Positions 28,148 to 36,205 of a stretch of 64,000 bases of DNA are shown here, piece by piece; the stretch's first letter is position 1; each line of letters opens with the position of its first letter. The notes beneath the pieces are model-generated. The model was not told the origin of the DNA, searched no databases, and was given only the letters and a program-made list of their open reading frames with translations. Origin of the DNA: Glaciecola sp. 33A (GTDB taxonomy: Bacteria > Pseudomonadota > Gammaproteobacteria > Enterobacterales > Alteromonadaceae); the NCBI RefSeq assembly GCF_002836745.1, contig NZ_PJAR01000024.1, positions 327,174-391,173 of the forward strand. The letters are read 5' to 3'. The position numbers and the translations under genes were made by a program.

Positions 28148-30469
28148 ATGTCTCTGAAGTTTCGCTTTTTAGCTACGATCCTTTCACTCGTAATTAGTTC
28201 GCTGTTAATACTCTCTATTTCAACCATGGTTGTGTCGTCTAATGTGTCTGAAAAAGCACTAACTCAAGCAGCCAAAGAAAAACTAACGTCCCAAGCAGCG
28301 AATACAAAGCAGGCCATTGAAACCTACTTTACCGTGCTTGAGTCACAAGTGTCTATCATGTCACAAGAGCAAGAGGTCATAAATAAGGCCACACAATTTA
28401 CGCAAGCATTCAACACCTACCTACTTCAACGTAATGAAATCAGCGCCATACAAAAGAGCAATATCAAAGAATATTACACAGAAGAATTTGCCCGCTTGTT
28501 TACCCAGCGTAATAGTAAATCTTTGGACGATGAAAGCGCCTTATTTAACACACTATCAAATACCACGTTGGCGATGCAGTATGATTTTATTTCTGCCTCA
28601 TCATTTGCCATTGGTGAAAAAGATCGATTGACTCAGTTAGGTAATGATAGTGACTACGCACAATTGCATTCTGAGTTTCATCCAGGTGTTCGCCGCTTTT
28701 TGCAGGAGTACGGATATTACGACATATTTGTCGTTGATTCGGCAACCGGTAACGTCGTTTATAGTGTGTTTAAAGAGTTGGATTTTGCGACAAATTTAAA
28801 GTCAGGACCGTATTCGAACTCAGGACTAGGCAAAGCATTTAAAGGCGCATTAATGATAAATGAAGCGGGAAAAATCTTTAATAGCAAGATTGAACCCTAC
28901 TTGCCGTCTTACAATGCAATGGCTGGATTTTTGTCTACACCGATATTTGAAAATGGAAAGAAAGTTGCTATTCTAATATTTCAAATTCCCCTCAACAAAA
29001 TTAATAATGTACTCACTAGGGATAGCGATTGGATTCAACAAGGGTATGGCCTCTCTGGCGAAACATACCTAGTGAATACGGACGGCACCTTATTGACCGA
29101 AAGTCGTTTTTTCATTGAAGACAAAGACGCTTATTTGAATATGATTGCAAAGACGATGCCGAAGGTTGCCAATACCATTAAGGTCACTGATACTTCCGTA
29201 GGCTATCAGCCAGTTGACTCTTTTGCAGCAAATGAAGCTTTGCAGGGGAATAACGGTTTTGAAACCATCATTGATTATCGAGGTGTTGAAGTATTTTCCA
29301 CATATATGCCGGTTAAGTTTGGCGCAAACAAGTTTGCATTACTGGCTGAAATTGATGTCGAGGAAGCGCTCAACGCGGCAACGAAAATACAAGAATCCGT
29401 TTTGGAGTCGGCCATTATTGTTCTAATTCTAGTGATTATAATTTCCAGTATTGCTGGTTATATAATCACTAAAAAAACCATTCAACCGTTAGAGAGAGTG
29501 GGCAGAATGTGTGAAGATTTAACCACAGGGAACGGTGACTTAACTTTTCGGCTGAAAAAATCTGGTATCTCCGAGATCGATAAGTTACTGATGTCCTTTA
29601 ACGTATTTATTGAACAAGTGCATGAGATTATTAGCAATATCAAAAACGATAGCATATCTCTTTCCTCTGCCGCCGAGGAACTGTCAGCCATTACTGAGCA
29701 AAGCCGAACAACGGCTAGAGAACAAAGAGATCAAACGCATTCTGTCGCCGCCGCTGTAGAAGAGCTGTCAAGCTCCATTGCAGAAATCGCGCGCACGGTT
29801 GTGATTAACCGTGAACATAGTGAATCAGCCAGATCAAGTCTTGAAGATAATTTGAGTAAAACAGATGTCGCTGCGCAAAATATTCGTGATTTAGTTACCT
29901 TGATCAAAAAATCCAGTAGTGTTATTCAGTCATTGCAGACAGAAGTTAATCAAGTAACTAATTTCTTAGGCGTTATTACCAGTATTGCTGACCAAACTAA
30001 TTTACTTGCGTTAAATGCGGCAATCGAAGCAGCGAGAGCAGGTGAAGCAGGACGAGGTTTCTCTGTGGTCGCAGATGAAGTAAGAACGCTAGCTACGCGC
30101 TCTCAGGAAAATACCGAAGAAATTTCGAAAATTGTTAAACGCATGACAGCATCATCAGATAACAGTGTGAAATCGATGGAAGTGGCTGTTAAAGCTGCCG
30201 ACAAAGGTATCGATTTGGTCGATACCGTAGCAGCTGCAATGGCTGATTTAGCCTTAGCCCTTGAGGAATCACAGGCGCTTGCTGATACCGTGTCTGTGGC
30301 TACCGAAGAACAAACAGCCGTATCTAATTCTGTGAGTGAGAGCGTTCATAATATAAGTCAAATGGCACATGAAGTTGAAATTGGGGCTAAGCAAAGTAGC
30401 GAAGCAGCCAGCGAGTTAGCCAAAATAGCGTCGCGTTCAAATGAAATGGTCAGCCGATTCAAAGTGTAA
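28148..30469 (+). CDS. Methyl-accepting chemotaxis protein with large periplasmic sensor
   Basis: A 773-residue transmembrane chemoreceptor. A membrane segment is at about 10-32, a periplasmic double-CACHE-like sensor at about 40-415 ([39 protein letters not shown]), a second membrane segment at about 418-440, then HAMP (to about 495) and the coiled-coil signalling domain. The hairpin tip [20 protein letters not shown], around residues 617-637, contacts CheA/CheW. There is no C-terminal CheR pentapeptide. It stands alone; ligand unknown, though double-CACHE receptors often bind amino acids or other small molecules. Confidence 0.93.
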   Translation: MSLKFRFLATILSLVISSLLILSISTMVVSSNVSEKALTQAAKEKLTSQAANTKQAIETYFTVLESQVSIMSQEQEVINKATQFTQAFNTYLLQRNEISAIQKSNIKEYYTEEFARLFTQRNSKSLDDESALFNTLSNTTLAMQYDFISASSFAIGEKDRLTQLGNDSDYAQLHSEFHPGVRRFLQEYGYYDIFVVDSATGNVVYSVFKELDFATNLKSGPYSNSGLGKAFKGALMINEAGKIFNSKIEPYLPSYNAMAGFLSTPIFENGKKVAILIFQIPLNKINNVLTRDSDWIQQGYGLSGETYLVNTDGTLLTESRFFIEDKDAYLNMIAKTMPKVANTIKVTDTSVGYQPVDSFAANEALQGNNGFETIIDYRGVEVFSTYMPVKFGANKFALLAEIDVEEALNAATKIQESVLESAIIVLILVIIISSIAGYIITKKTIQPLERVGRMCEDLTTGNGDLTFRLKKSGISEIDKLLMSFNVFIEQVHEIISNIKNDSISLSSAAEELSAITEQSRTTAREQRDQTHSVAAAVEELSSSIAEIARTVVINREHSESARSSLEDNLSKTDVAAQNIRDLVTLIKKSSSVIQSLQTEVNQVTNFLGVITSIADQTNLLALNAAIEAARAGEAGRGFSVVADEVRTLATRSQENTEEISKIVKRMTASSDNSVKSMEVAVKAADKGIDLVDTVAAAMADLALALEESQALADTVSVATEEQTAVSNSVSESVHNISQMAHEVEIGAKQSSEAASELAKIASRSNEMVSRFKV

Positions 30470-30746
30470 GTTTCAGGGGAAATTCGAGCGACTTGAATAA
30501 CTAATGATAAAGGACATAATGGAGTAGCCAATTGGCTATTCCATTAATGCATTAACTGCGGCAACCTAGTTTGGGCTAAGGTCTTCAACTGTATAGCAAC
30601 GCAATACTTTAAAGTAAATATTTTCTTTTTCGCATAAACTACTACCTTTATACAGTAACAGTAGTTTATCAAGTGAGTGTTTATAGGCGCCGTTTCTGCT
30701 ATCCAAAAAATTTCTAACTTTACCTATAAAATCAGACAATAAATGC

Positions 30747-30807
30747 CCGCATATTAATGTTTCAAACTAAACATTGGAGCTTGAAACTCACACCAACATT
30801 GTGAAAC
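30747..30807. repeat. Imperfect direct repeat B, right of the chemoreceptor gene
   Basis: Second copy of the element at 27704-27774. Here GTTTCAA and TTGAAAC form a perfect 7-bp inverted repeat around a 15-base loop, which is imperfect in the left copy, so this copy may be nearer the ancestral form. Confidence 0.6.
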
Positions 30808-31688
30808 CAGTAATTCAATTAAAAGCACTGACGGTGACTTTCTTTCATTCCGGCTAGTTAGCCTAACCGTAAGTTCTAAGTGCCAAACCTTAATAAACTG
30901 GCACAACTTTGAAATCAAGCTCTAAATCTTTGTCGTTGAGGTGAATGAGTAAGCTGGCTGTTAGTACTGAAATCTAGATAGTCAGATGCAAAGCGCCTTG
31001 CCTCAGAATATCGATTGTTAAAGCATCAAGGTGTTTCTACTTTGTCATGCGCCAAAGTCAAAGTCTCTTTGGATAATAAAATCATCAAAGACAGTTATTT
31101 GTTCTGCAGCTTCAAATGGTGGCGCTCTTGCGCTATTGCCACCTCTAAGAGCTTCGCCCAACGAGCAGCACGCCAATGACTGCACTATTCAACGCGACTT
31201 CAACTTTAGGGCATAGACGACAAGTCATACACTATAATAAGAAATATAGTGTTTCATGGAAGGGTGACCCGCATTCAACTCTCGAAGTTTCCGTACTAAT
31301 GGTCTATGAGCATCATAAATTGAAAACTGTCATTTCGACAATAACTACCAAAACCTCCTCTTAGTAAACATCACGCCACACAGTATTCCTGCCATTGAAG
31401 ACTGGTACTAGAATGATGTTTTGCCGTCACTCGATGCCCATTGTGCGAAGTATGATTACCTATTAGGCCAGTGCGTGGCACGTGAAAACAACTTACTAGT
31501 CGCTGCAGAGCCGGCTAATTACCATCAACCGAGCCTGAAATATGGGCGATAGTACGTTATTAACCTCGTGATAGACGGGATTACTGATATAAAGCGGACG
31601 GTCAGTACTTTTTGTGGAATTGCTGGTTTGTGCTATGAGTTCAATCGGTCGATGCAACGCTATAGCTCAATAAAGTGGAGGCGTTGTC
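30808..31688. other. Gene-poor stretch, probably decayed coding DNA
   Basis: No complete gene is supported. Short open stretches without starts, for example on the minus strand near 30900-30970 (LIHLNDKDLELDFKVVPVY) and on the plus strand near 31392-31550 (DVLPSLDAHCAKYDYLLGQ, interrupted by a stop), look protein-like and suggest old genes broken by frameshifts. AAGCGGACGGTC at about 31593 recurs at 44041. Confidence 0.4.
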
Positions 31689-31743
31689 ATGAAACAGAGA
31701 AAAAGAATTTATTATAATGCACAGCAGGGGGGCGAGATAAGGT
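31689..31743 (+). mobile_element. 5' remnant of an IS30-type transposase gene
   Basis: A GTGGAGG site is followed by ATG and the peptide MKQRKRIYYNAQQGGEIR. This resembles the start of IS30-type transposases, which often begin MKQRKRIYYS followed by QRAEIW. The similarity stops after about 18 codons and a stop follows soon after, so only a fragment remains. Assignment rests on remembered family sequence. Confidence 0.4.
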
Positions 31744-31777
31744 CCAGTTAACTCTTGAACCTTTAGAGTCGAGCTGA

Positions 31778-31900
31778 TTAGAAAAAGATTACGTATTGGC
31801 CAGCTTAGCTATTTTAGAAAAATTTAGCCTGAGGACGTTAGCGGAGACTTTGGTTGGTTTTACGTTATGTCTTCAATGCATTTTCATCGAAGATTATTAA
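31778..31900 (+). pseudogene. Remnant of an AbiEii-type nucleotidyltransferase toxin
   Basis: An open stretch of 40 codons without a start reads LEKDYVLASLAILEKFSL, then LAETLVGFTLCLQCIFIEDY and a stop. It parallels the N-terminal block of AbiEii-like nucleotidyltransferases: LEKDYVL, a helix, then the FKGGTxLxKCYF and YRFSEDLDF motifs. The GGT catalytic motif is already lost (GFT), and the DLD motif is replaced by a stop and frameshift. Inactive relic of a toxin or abortive-infection module. Confidence 0.35.
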
Positions 31901-32011
31901 TTGCGAGTTCAGAAAAATATAAGTGAATCCGAGAGCTAAGGACGATGAGTGCAAAAAAAAAGCTTATCGTTAAACAAGCTTTTGTTACCCTTTCTGGTTT
32001 GCAGCAGGAGA

Positions 32012-32587
32012 TTATGCTTTTATTTTTCTACGTGCAAGCAATCCACCTAGTCCAAGCATCATCATTACTAGAGCACCAGGAGCAGAAACATCTTGAGTTA
32101 TTTTGAAACTATTGCCACCACTGTTCCTGCCCTCGGCCCAATACAACTCCATCGTATTCACACCACCAAAGAACTCGAATGAAATCTTGATAACATCACT
32201 GTTATTCCAATTGAGTTTCCACCAAATATCAGAGCTATCGTCAAATACTTTACTACCGACTACAAAAATTTCAGCACCCTTACCAGCATCTAAGCCAGCG
32301 AAAAAATCAAATGGGCCTTTTTCAGTATAGTCGAACGTAGCAACCAATTTATATAATGTGTTGTTGTTCTGTCTGCCTTTGAAATACAAACCTGGCAAAG
32401 CATTCAGCCCTGTGTACTCATCTTCGGGAGTAGCAGAAGTCGCAGAAGTATCCCAGTAAGTTTTCAAATCTAGCTCACTGAAGTTACTAGCTATATCGAG
32501 GCTTTGAATGTTAATTACCACTGCATTAGCGCTAAACGAGGCCGCAAAGAACAAACCCAATAAAAGACCTAATTTATTTCTCATCAT
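32012..32587 (-). CDS. Secreted protein with PEP-CTERM-like sorting tail
   Basis: A 191-residue protein with a signal peptide (about 1-22, ending SANA), a beta-rich body of unknown family with many aromatics, and a C-terminal tripartite tail: VSAPGA, a hydrophobic helix (LVMMMLGLGGLLA) and RRKIKA. This is the layout of PEP-CTERM exosortase substrates, here with APG in place of PEP. Such proteins are sorted to the envelope and often linked to exopolysaccharide. No exosortase gene is in the window. Another PEP-CTERM protein is at 57079-58143. Function otherwise unknown. Confidence 0.72.
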   Translation of the reverse strand: MMRNKLGLLLGLFFAASFSANAVVINIQSLDIASNFSELDLKTYWDTSATSATPEDEYTGLNALPGLYFKGRQNNNTLYKLVATFDYTEKGPFDFFAGLDAGKGAEIFVVGSKVFDDSSDIWWKLNWNNSDVIKISFEFFGGVNTMELYWAEGRNSGGNSFKITQDVSAPGALVMMMLGLGGLLARRKIKA

Positions 32588-33270
32588 AACTCCAGTAAAT
32601 TTGATATTAAAGATATTAGCTGTATTAGCTATATAGACTCGTTAAGCAAACGCTATGCCAAAAAATAAAAGCTATTTATATCAACAGCTTGTGGGCAATT
32701 GAATTAAATCATATTTTTAGTTGTAAAAAAACCTGACATCTTTGACGTTAACTATTCGTCAACCTCAACTAATATTGAAATGGTATTCTGAAGCGAATGT
32801 ATTAGAATTAGCGATCATAAAAGCTCAATAGGACCGTCTTACGGGGACGCTTCAACAACGACCCCTAACGCTCAGCATTTGCTCTTGCCGTCACAATATC
32901 CCAACTCTATCAAAAACACGATGTTCCGGTTGCTCGCACTTAGAACTAGACATACCGCATTATTTTAGCAAATTGCAATTAACTCATTAATCTCAATACC
33001 ACAATAGTGGCAGTTCTTTTATTGTACCCTATATCGGTTAAAGGCCACCGTTACTTGATATCCTTTACAGTTTAGGCAACCATAACCTAGAATTTGAAAA
33101 ACTAGGTTTACACCCGATAGCATTCCTAATCATTAAAAAAATCATTCAAATCATTGTTGTATTTTTTGCAAACCAAATGAAGTGACCTAAGCTCAAATTA
33201 TCAAAAAAATAAAAGTGTCAGGATTTTTTACACTTATTTCGGCTTCATGGCATAGCAAACGATCAGTGCG

Positions 33271-33297
33271 TTTTAGCCAATTGGCGCTTTGTGCCAA
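33271..33297. repeat. Dispersed 27-bp repeat C, copy 1
   Basis: TTTTAGCCAATTGGCG followed by CTTTGTGCCAA is identical over 27 bases to 52411-52437. It contains the palindrome GCCAATTGGC. Both copies are in gene-poor DNA with pseudogenes. Confidence 0.65.
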
Positions 33298-33460
33298 CAC
33301 CAGACCTTCGAACCTAAAAAATCTGTTTATTTACACAGTTATAATTAAAAAATGCTAAATGACAACGTTTCCAATGGGCATAATAAGCATGTTCATGCTT
33401 AACTTTTGGATAAGCTACTTGTATCTAATTTTTTTAAATTAATTTTATTTTCACCCGCTG

Positions 33461-33492
33461 TATTTATCCAGCCCTGAAAGTCTGGATAAATA
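33461..33492. other. Strong inverted repeat (11-bp stem)
   Basis: TATTTATCCAG (33461-33471) and CTGGATAAATA (33482-33492) pair perfectly around a 10-base loop. A second inverted repeat, AGCTTAG (33526-33532) and CTAAGCT (33546-33552), with a T/A-rich interior, lies 34 bases on. Neither is next to a gene end. Could be operator, small RNA or remnant terminators. Confidence 0.5.
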
Positions 33493-33761
33493 TAAGGCAT
33501 GGTTTGATCATAAAATATCAAATCTAGCTTAGTCTTTTAAAAAGGCTAAGCTTATGAAATAATGAAGAAAATTAACCGGATTGTCGAAGTAGGTATGAGA
33601 GTAGTGTTTGTATCTAACCCAACTTCCGCCTAATACGATGTTAGCCAAATATACCGCTAGTTGTCGCCGACAGAATAGCTTTTGTCACTATAATGTCATG
33701 TTATTACTGTTCAAAAAGTGTGATAAAGGTAGGAACAGCAAAAGGGATATAGAAGAATATT

Positions 33762-33898
33762 CAACAACGTCGATTAGAAAAAAGAATGGTCACAGGATCA
33801 ACTTGCCCAATATTCAGGATTAAGCACTCTCAGGATCCAGAGAATTGAGAGTGCGCAGAAATTTGCTTTAACCTTATCTTTAGAAGCCTACATTCACA
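33762..33898 (+). pseudogene. XRE-type helix-turn-helix remnant, frameshifted
   Basis: With one base removed in the A run at about 33778-33783, the plus strand reads QQRRLEK then EWSQDQLAQYSGLSTLRIQR and IESAQKFALTLSLEAY. This closely follows XRE domains of the type WSQEQLAxxSGLSxRTIQRIE. The reading then runs into the 3' end of the convergent transporter gene. Only the DNA-binding part survives. Confidence 0.5.
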
Positions 33899-35298
33899 GA
33901 AACTGCGAGCAAAACTATTGCCGTGATTATAAATATGAACCAAAGTGGGAGTATAAACCGTGCCCATTGTACCCAACCAATTTGGGCTGTTGCTAGATAA
34001 GCGAGTAGCGTGCCCGAGGTGGGCGTTAACATATTAGTGATACCGTTACCGAATAAGAAAGCAACGACGGTGGTTTGAGGGGAAACACCAGACAACTGAC
34101 CAATAGGCCCCATAATAGGCATACTGACGGCAGCTTGACCTGAGGTGGAAGGAATCAAAAAGTCCAAAAGTAGTTGCGCACCGAACATACTCGTCGCTGC
34201 TACTGTTGGGCTTCCATCACCAATCATCGCAACCAACTGATTTACAACAGAGTCGAGTATTTGCCCCTTTTCAAGCGCGACCGCAACAGCAGAGGCCACT
34301 CCAATTAATATACTGGCAAGTAACACTTTCTTCATACCACCAACAAAGGCATTCGCCGCACCATTGGCACCTAAACCACAGATACAGGAAAGTAGTATAC
34401 TTATACCGATATAATAGGCTGACAAAGCCTCATGACGCCATTGCCATTCGTTTGAGGCATAAACTAAAAATCCAATGCTACTAATTAACACAATCAACAT
34501 TGAACCGTGACGCCATGATAAACGTTCATGATTTATGTCTAAACTCACGATCCCTGTCACCTTCTGAGCACGGATAGTGATTAGCATGAAAGCAATGCCG
34601 ATAGTCAGAAACACAAGGTAAAATATCGAACGCATCGAAGCGCCGCTAAATATTTGCAGTCCCACTAGGGGCTGTGCAATCGTCAGTGGCAAAGGATTGG
34701 AGATGGATGCGATGTAACCCACTTTCACTGATACCGTAACAATAGCAAAACCAATAATAGGCGATAACCCTAAGCGTTTTGACATAGCCACCATGATAGG
34801 AATAACTAACAAATACTCTGACGCGAGACCCAGGAAAGTACTACCCGCGGAGAAAACGATCATTAGCGCGATAGTGAGTACGTAAATATTCCCTTTTACC
34901 ATACTCAATAAGCGCTCTAAACCGGCATCAATAGCGCCTGCTTTCGTCAAAATCCCGAACATACCGCCAATAATTAAGACCATGAATATTAAGCCACCTC
35001 CGCGCTCTAAGCCTTCAGGAATGGTCATTAATAGTTCAATAATACTAACCGGAGCGGCTTCATTTTCCGCTCTCTCACTTATCCGAAATATATCACTAAT
35101 CGTTGAGTCTTTTTCGATAACCTGATAGCTGCCAGGGATCACGAGCCGGCCATTACGTTCAAATTGACCCGACTCAACAAAGTAGGTCATTGCGCCTGCG
35201 AGCAAGAGTATTCCTAACAGAATAATGAGCGGATTAAGGGAGCCTTTCTCCGCTTCTTGTTTCTCAGGTATCGGGTTACTCGTTGCTGAATTATCCAT
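33880..35298 (-). CDS. YfcC-family inner-membrane transporter
   Basis: A 472-residue protein with about twelve membrane segments after a short cytoplasmic head, of the YfcC / C4-dicarboxylate anaerobic carrier-like family (Ion Transporter superfamily). MTYFVESGQFER, GGLIFMVLIIGGMFGIL, SAGSTFLGLASEYLLVIPIM and LLDFLIPSTSGQAAVSMPIM are typical. Members carry carboxylates, amino acids or small peptides. Its ATG overlaps the stop of the upstream amidohydrolase gene in TAATG, implying translational coupling, so it probably carries the substrate or product of that enzyme. Confidence 0.85.
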   Translation of the reverse strand: MDNSATSNPIPEKQEAEKGSLNPLIILLGILLLAGAMTYFVESGQFERNGRLVIPGSYQVIEKDSTISDIFRISERAENEAAPVSIIELLMTIPEGLERGGGLIFMVLIIGGMFGILTKAGAIDAGLERLLSMVKGNIYVLTIALMIVFSAGSTFLGLASEYLLVIPIMVAMSKRLGLSPIIGFAIVTVSVKVGYIASISNPLPLTIAQPLVGLQIFSGASMRSIFYLVFLTIGIAFMLITIRAQKVTGIVSLDINHERLSWRHGSMLIVLISSIGFLVYASNEWQWRHEALSAYYIGISILLSCICGLGANGAANAFVGGMKKVLLASILIGVASAVAVALEKGQILDSVVNQLVAMIGDGSPTVAATSMFGAQLLLDFLIPSTSGQAAVSMPIMGPIGQLSGVSPQTTVVAFLFGNGITNMLTPTSGTLLAYLATAQIGWVQWARFILPLWFIFIITAIVLLAVSVNVGF

Positions 35299-36155
35299 TA
35301 CTGTTTATCCAATTGCAGGTGCTCTCTAATATAAGTAGCCATTGTGCACGCCACACTATCGAGGTCTTTACGTAATAAAGCAAACTGCGCATTCGGCTTG
35401 TATAACTGCTCGTCCATATAAAGCCTTCTATTGATTTCAATTTGCATACTGTATCGTGCAACATCAGGTTTAGCGTAATGCGTCACAAGATAACCTCCCT
35501 TGTAGGGCATATTGCGCACTACTTTATATCCTAATCTCGTGAAGGCATCTTCAATCGTTTGCACAAACTCTGGATCGCAAGCAAGTCCGTCGTTATCGCC
35601 TAAAATCACATCGGGCCTAGACTCACCGCTATCGATGTTCATCTTATTTCCCTTCGACTTCATAGAGTGACAGTCAACATGCCAAACTTTTCCAAAGCGC
35701 TCATGCAAATTATTAAGCCTATCGCTCAGCGCATTATGATAAGGCAGGTAGTAATCTCGTACGCGCATTTTAATCTCATCCATTTCTAAAGGTTGAGCAT
35801 ACAAAGCAACTCCCGGAAGTGCAAAGCGACGAATAAGTCCCATGCCTCGCTCGCTATATCGCGTTGGCTTGCACTCAGATGATGGAGAAGCTAATAACAC
35901 TGGGTCAATATCATCACTTGCTCTGTTTAAATCAATAAACATTCTAGAATAGTGAGCACTTTGTAATACCGCACCATGCAGCACAGCCCCTTCCCATAGT
36001 TTATCAACAAATGCATCCCAACCTGTTTTCAACTGCTCAATTGACGCGCAGCAAGAAAAATCTGGCGGAAATTGTATACCGCTATGCGGAGAATCAAAAA
36101 CCAAAGGTATTGCACTTTGAGCGTCAGGTTCTCGTACTGAATAAGTCTGAATCAT
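35298..36155 (-). CDS. N-formylglutamate amidohydrolase family enzyme
   Basis: A 285-residue protein of the FGase family (PF05013), cytoplasmic since no signal peptide is seen. Motifs are PLVFDSPHSGIQFPPDF near residue 17, SRMFIDLNRASDD near 70, VWHVDCHSMKSKGN with probable metal ligands near 155, and DVILGDNDG. The known reaction removes the formyl group from N-formylglutamate in histidine breakdown, but no hut genes are present. Context, with TonB receptor upstream and YfcC transporter downstream, suggests use on an imported N-acyl amino acid. About 50 bases and a terminator separate it from the receptor gene. Confidence 0.85.
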   Translation of the reverse strand: MIQTYSVREPDAQSAIPLVFDSPHSGIQFPPDFSCCASIEQLKTGWDAFVDKLWEGAVLHGAVLQSAHYSRMFIDLNRASDDIDPVLLASPSSECKPTRYSERGMGLIRRFALPGVALYAQPLEMDEIKMRVRDYYLPYHNALSDRLNNLHERFGKVWHVDCHSMKSKGNKMNIDSGESRPDVILGDNDGLACDPEFVQTIEDAFTRLGYKVVRNMPYKGGYLVTHYAKPDVARYSMQIEINRRLYMDEQLYKPNAQFALLRKDLDSVACTMATYIREHLQLDKQ

Positions 36156-36171
36156 AAATAATTAGATACCT

Positions 36172-36198
36172 AAAAAAAAGCCTATTGTTAGGCTTTTT
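36172..36198 (-). terminator. Rho-independent terminator or attenuator after the TonB receptor gene
   Basis: On the minus strand AAAAAGCCTA and TAGGCTTTTT pair around a 4-base loop and end in a run of eight T. It sits between the receptor stop and the amidohydrolase start in the same direction, so it ends or attenuates the receptor transcript and may set a high receptor-to-enzyme ratio. Confidence 0.8.
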
Positions 36199-36205
36199 AG
36201 GAAGA

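Larger units (their letters stand above)
32588..33761. other. Gene-free AT-rich stretch with inverted repeats
   Basis: No credible gene. It contains repeat C (33271-33297), two strong hairpins (33461-33492 and 33526-33552) and a weaker one at about 33085-33110 (AACCTAG / CTAGGTT). The reading frames present are short and without ribosome-binding sites. Confidence 0.5.

Noticed and set aside
31031-31364. Two overlapping plus-strand frames of about 60 codons
   Set aside because: No start signals and unlikely composition; the region looks like decayed DNA.
33824-33854. GCACTCTCA / TGAGAGTGC hairpin as terminator of the transporter operon
   Set aside because: It lies in the XRE remnant's coding sequence and has no T tract on the minus strand; may be fortuitous.
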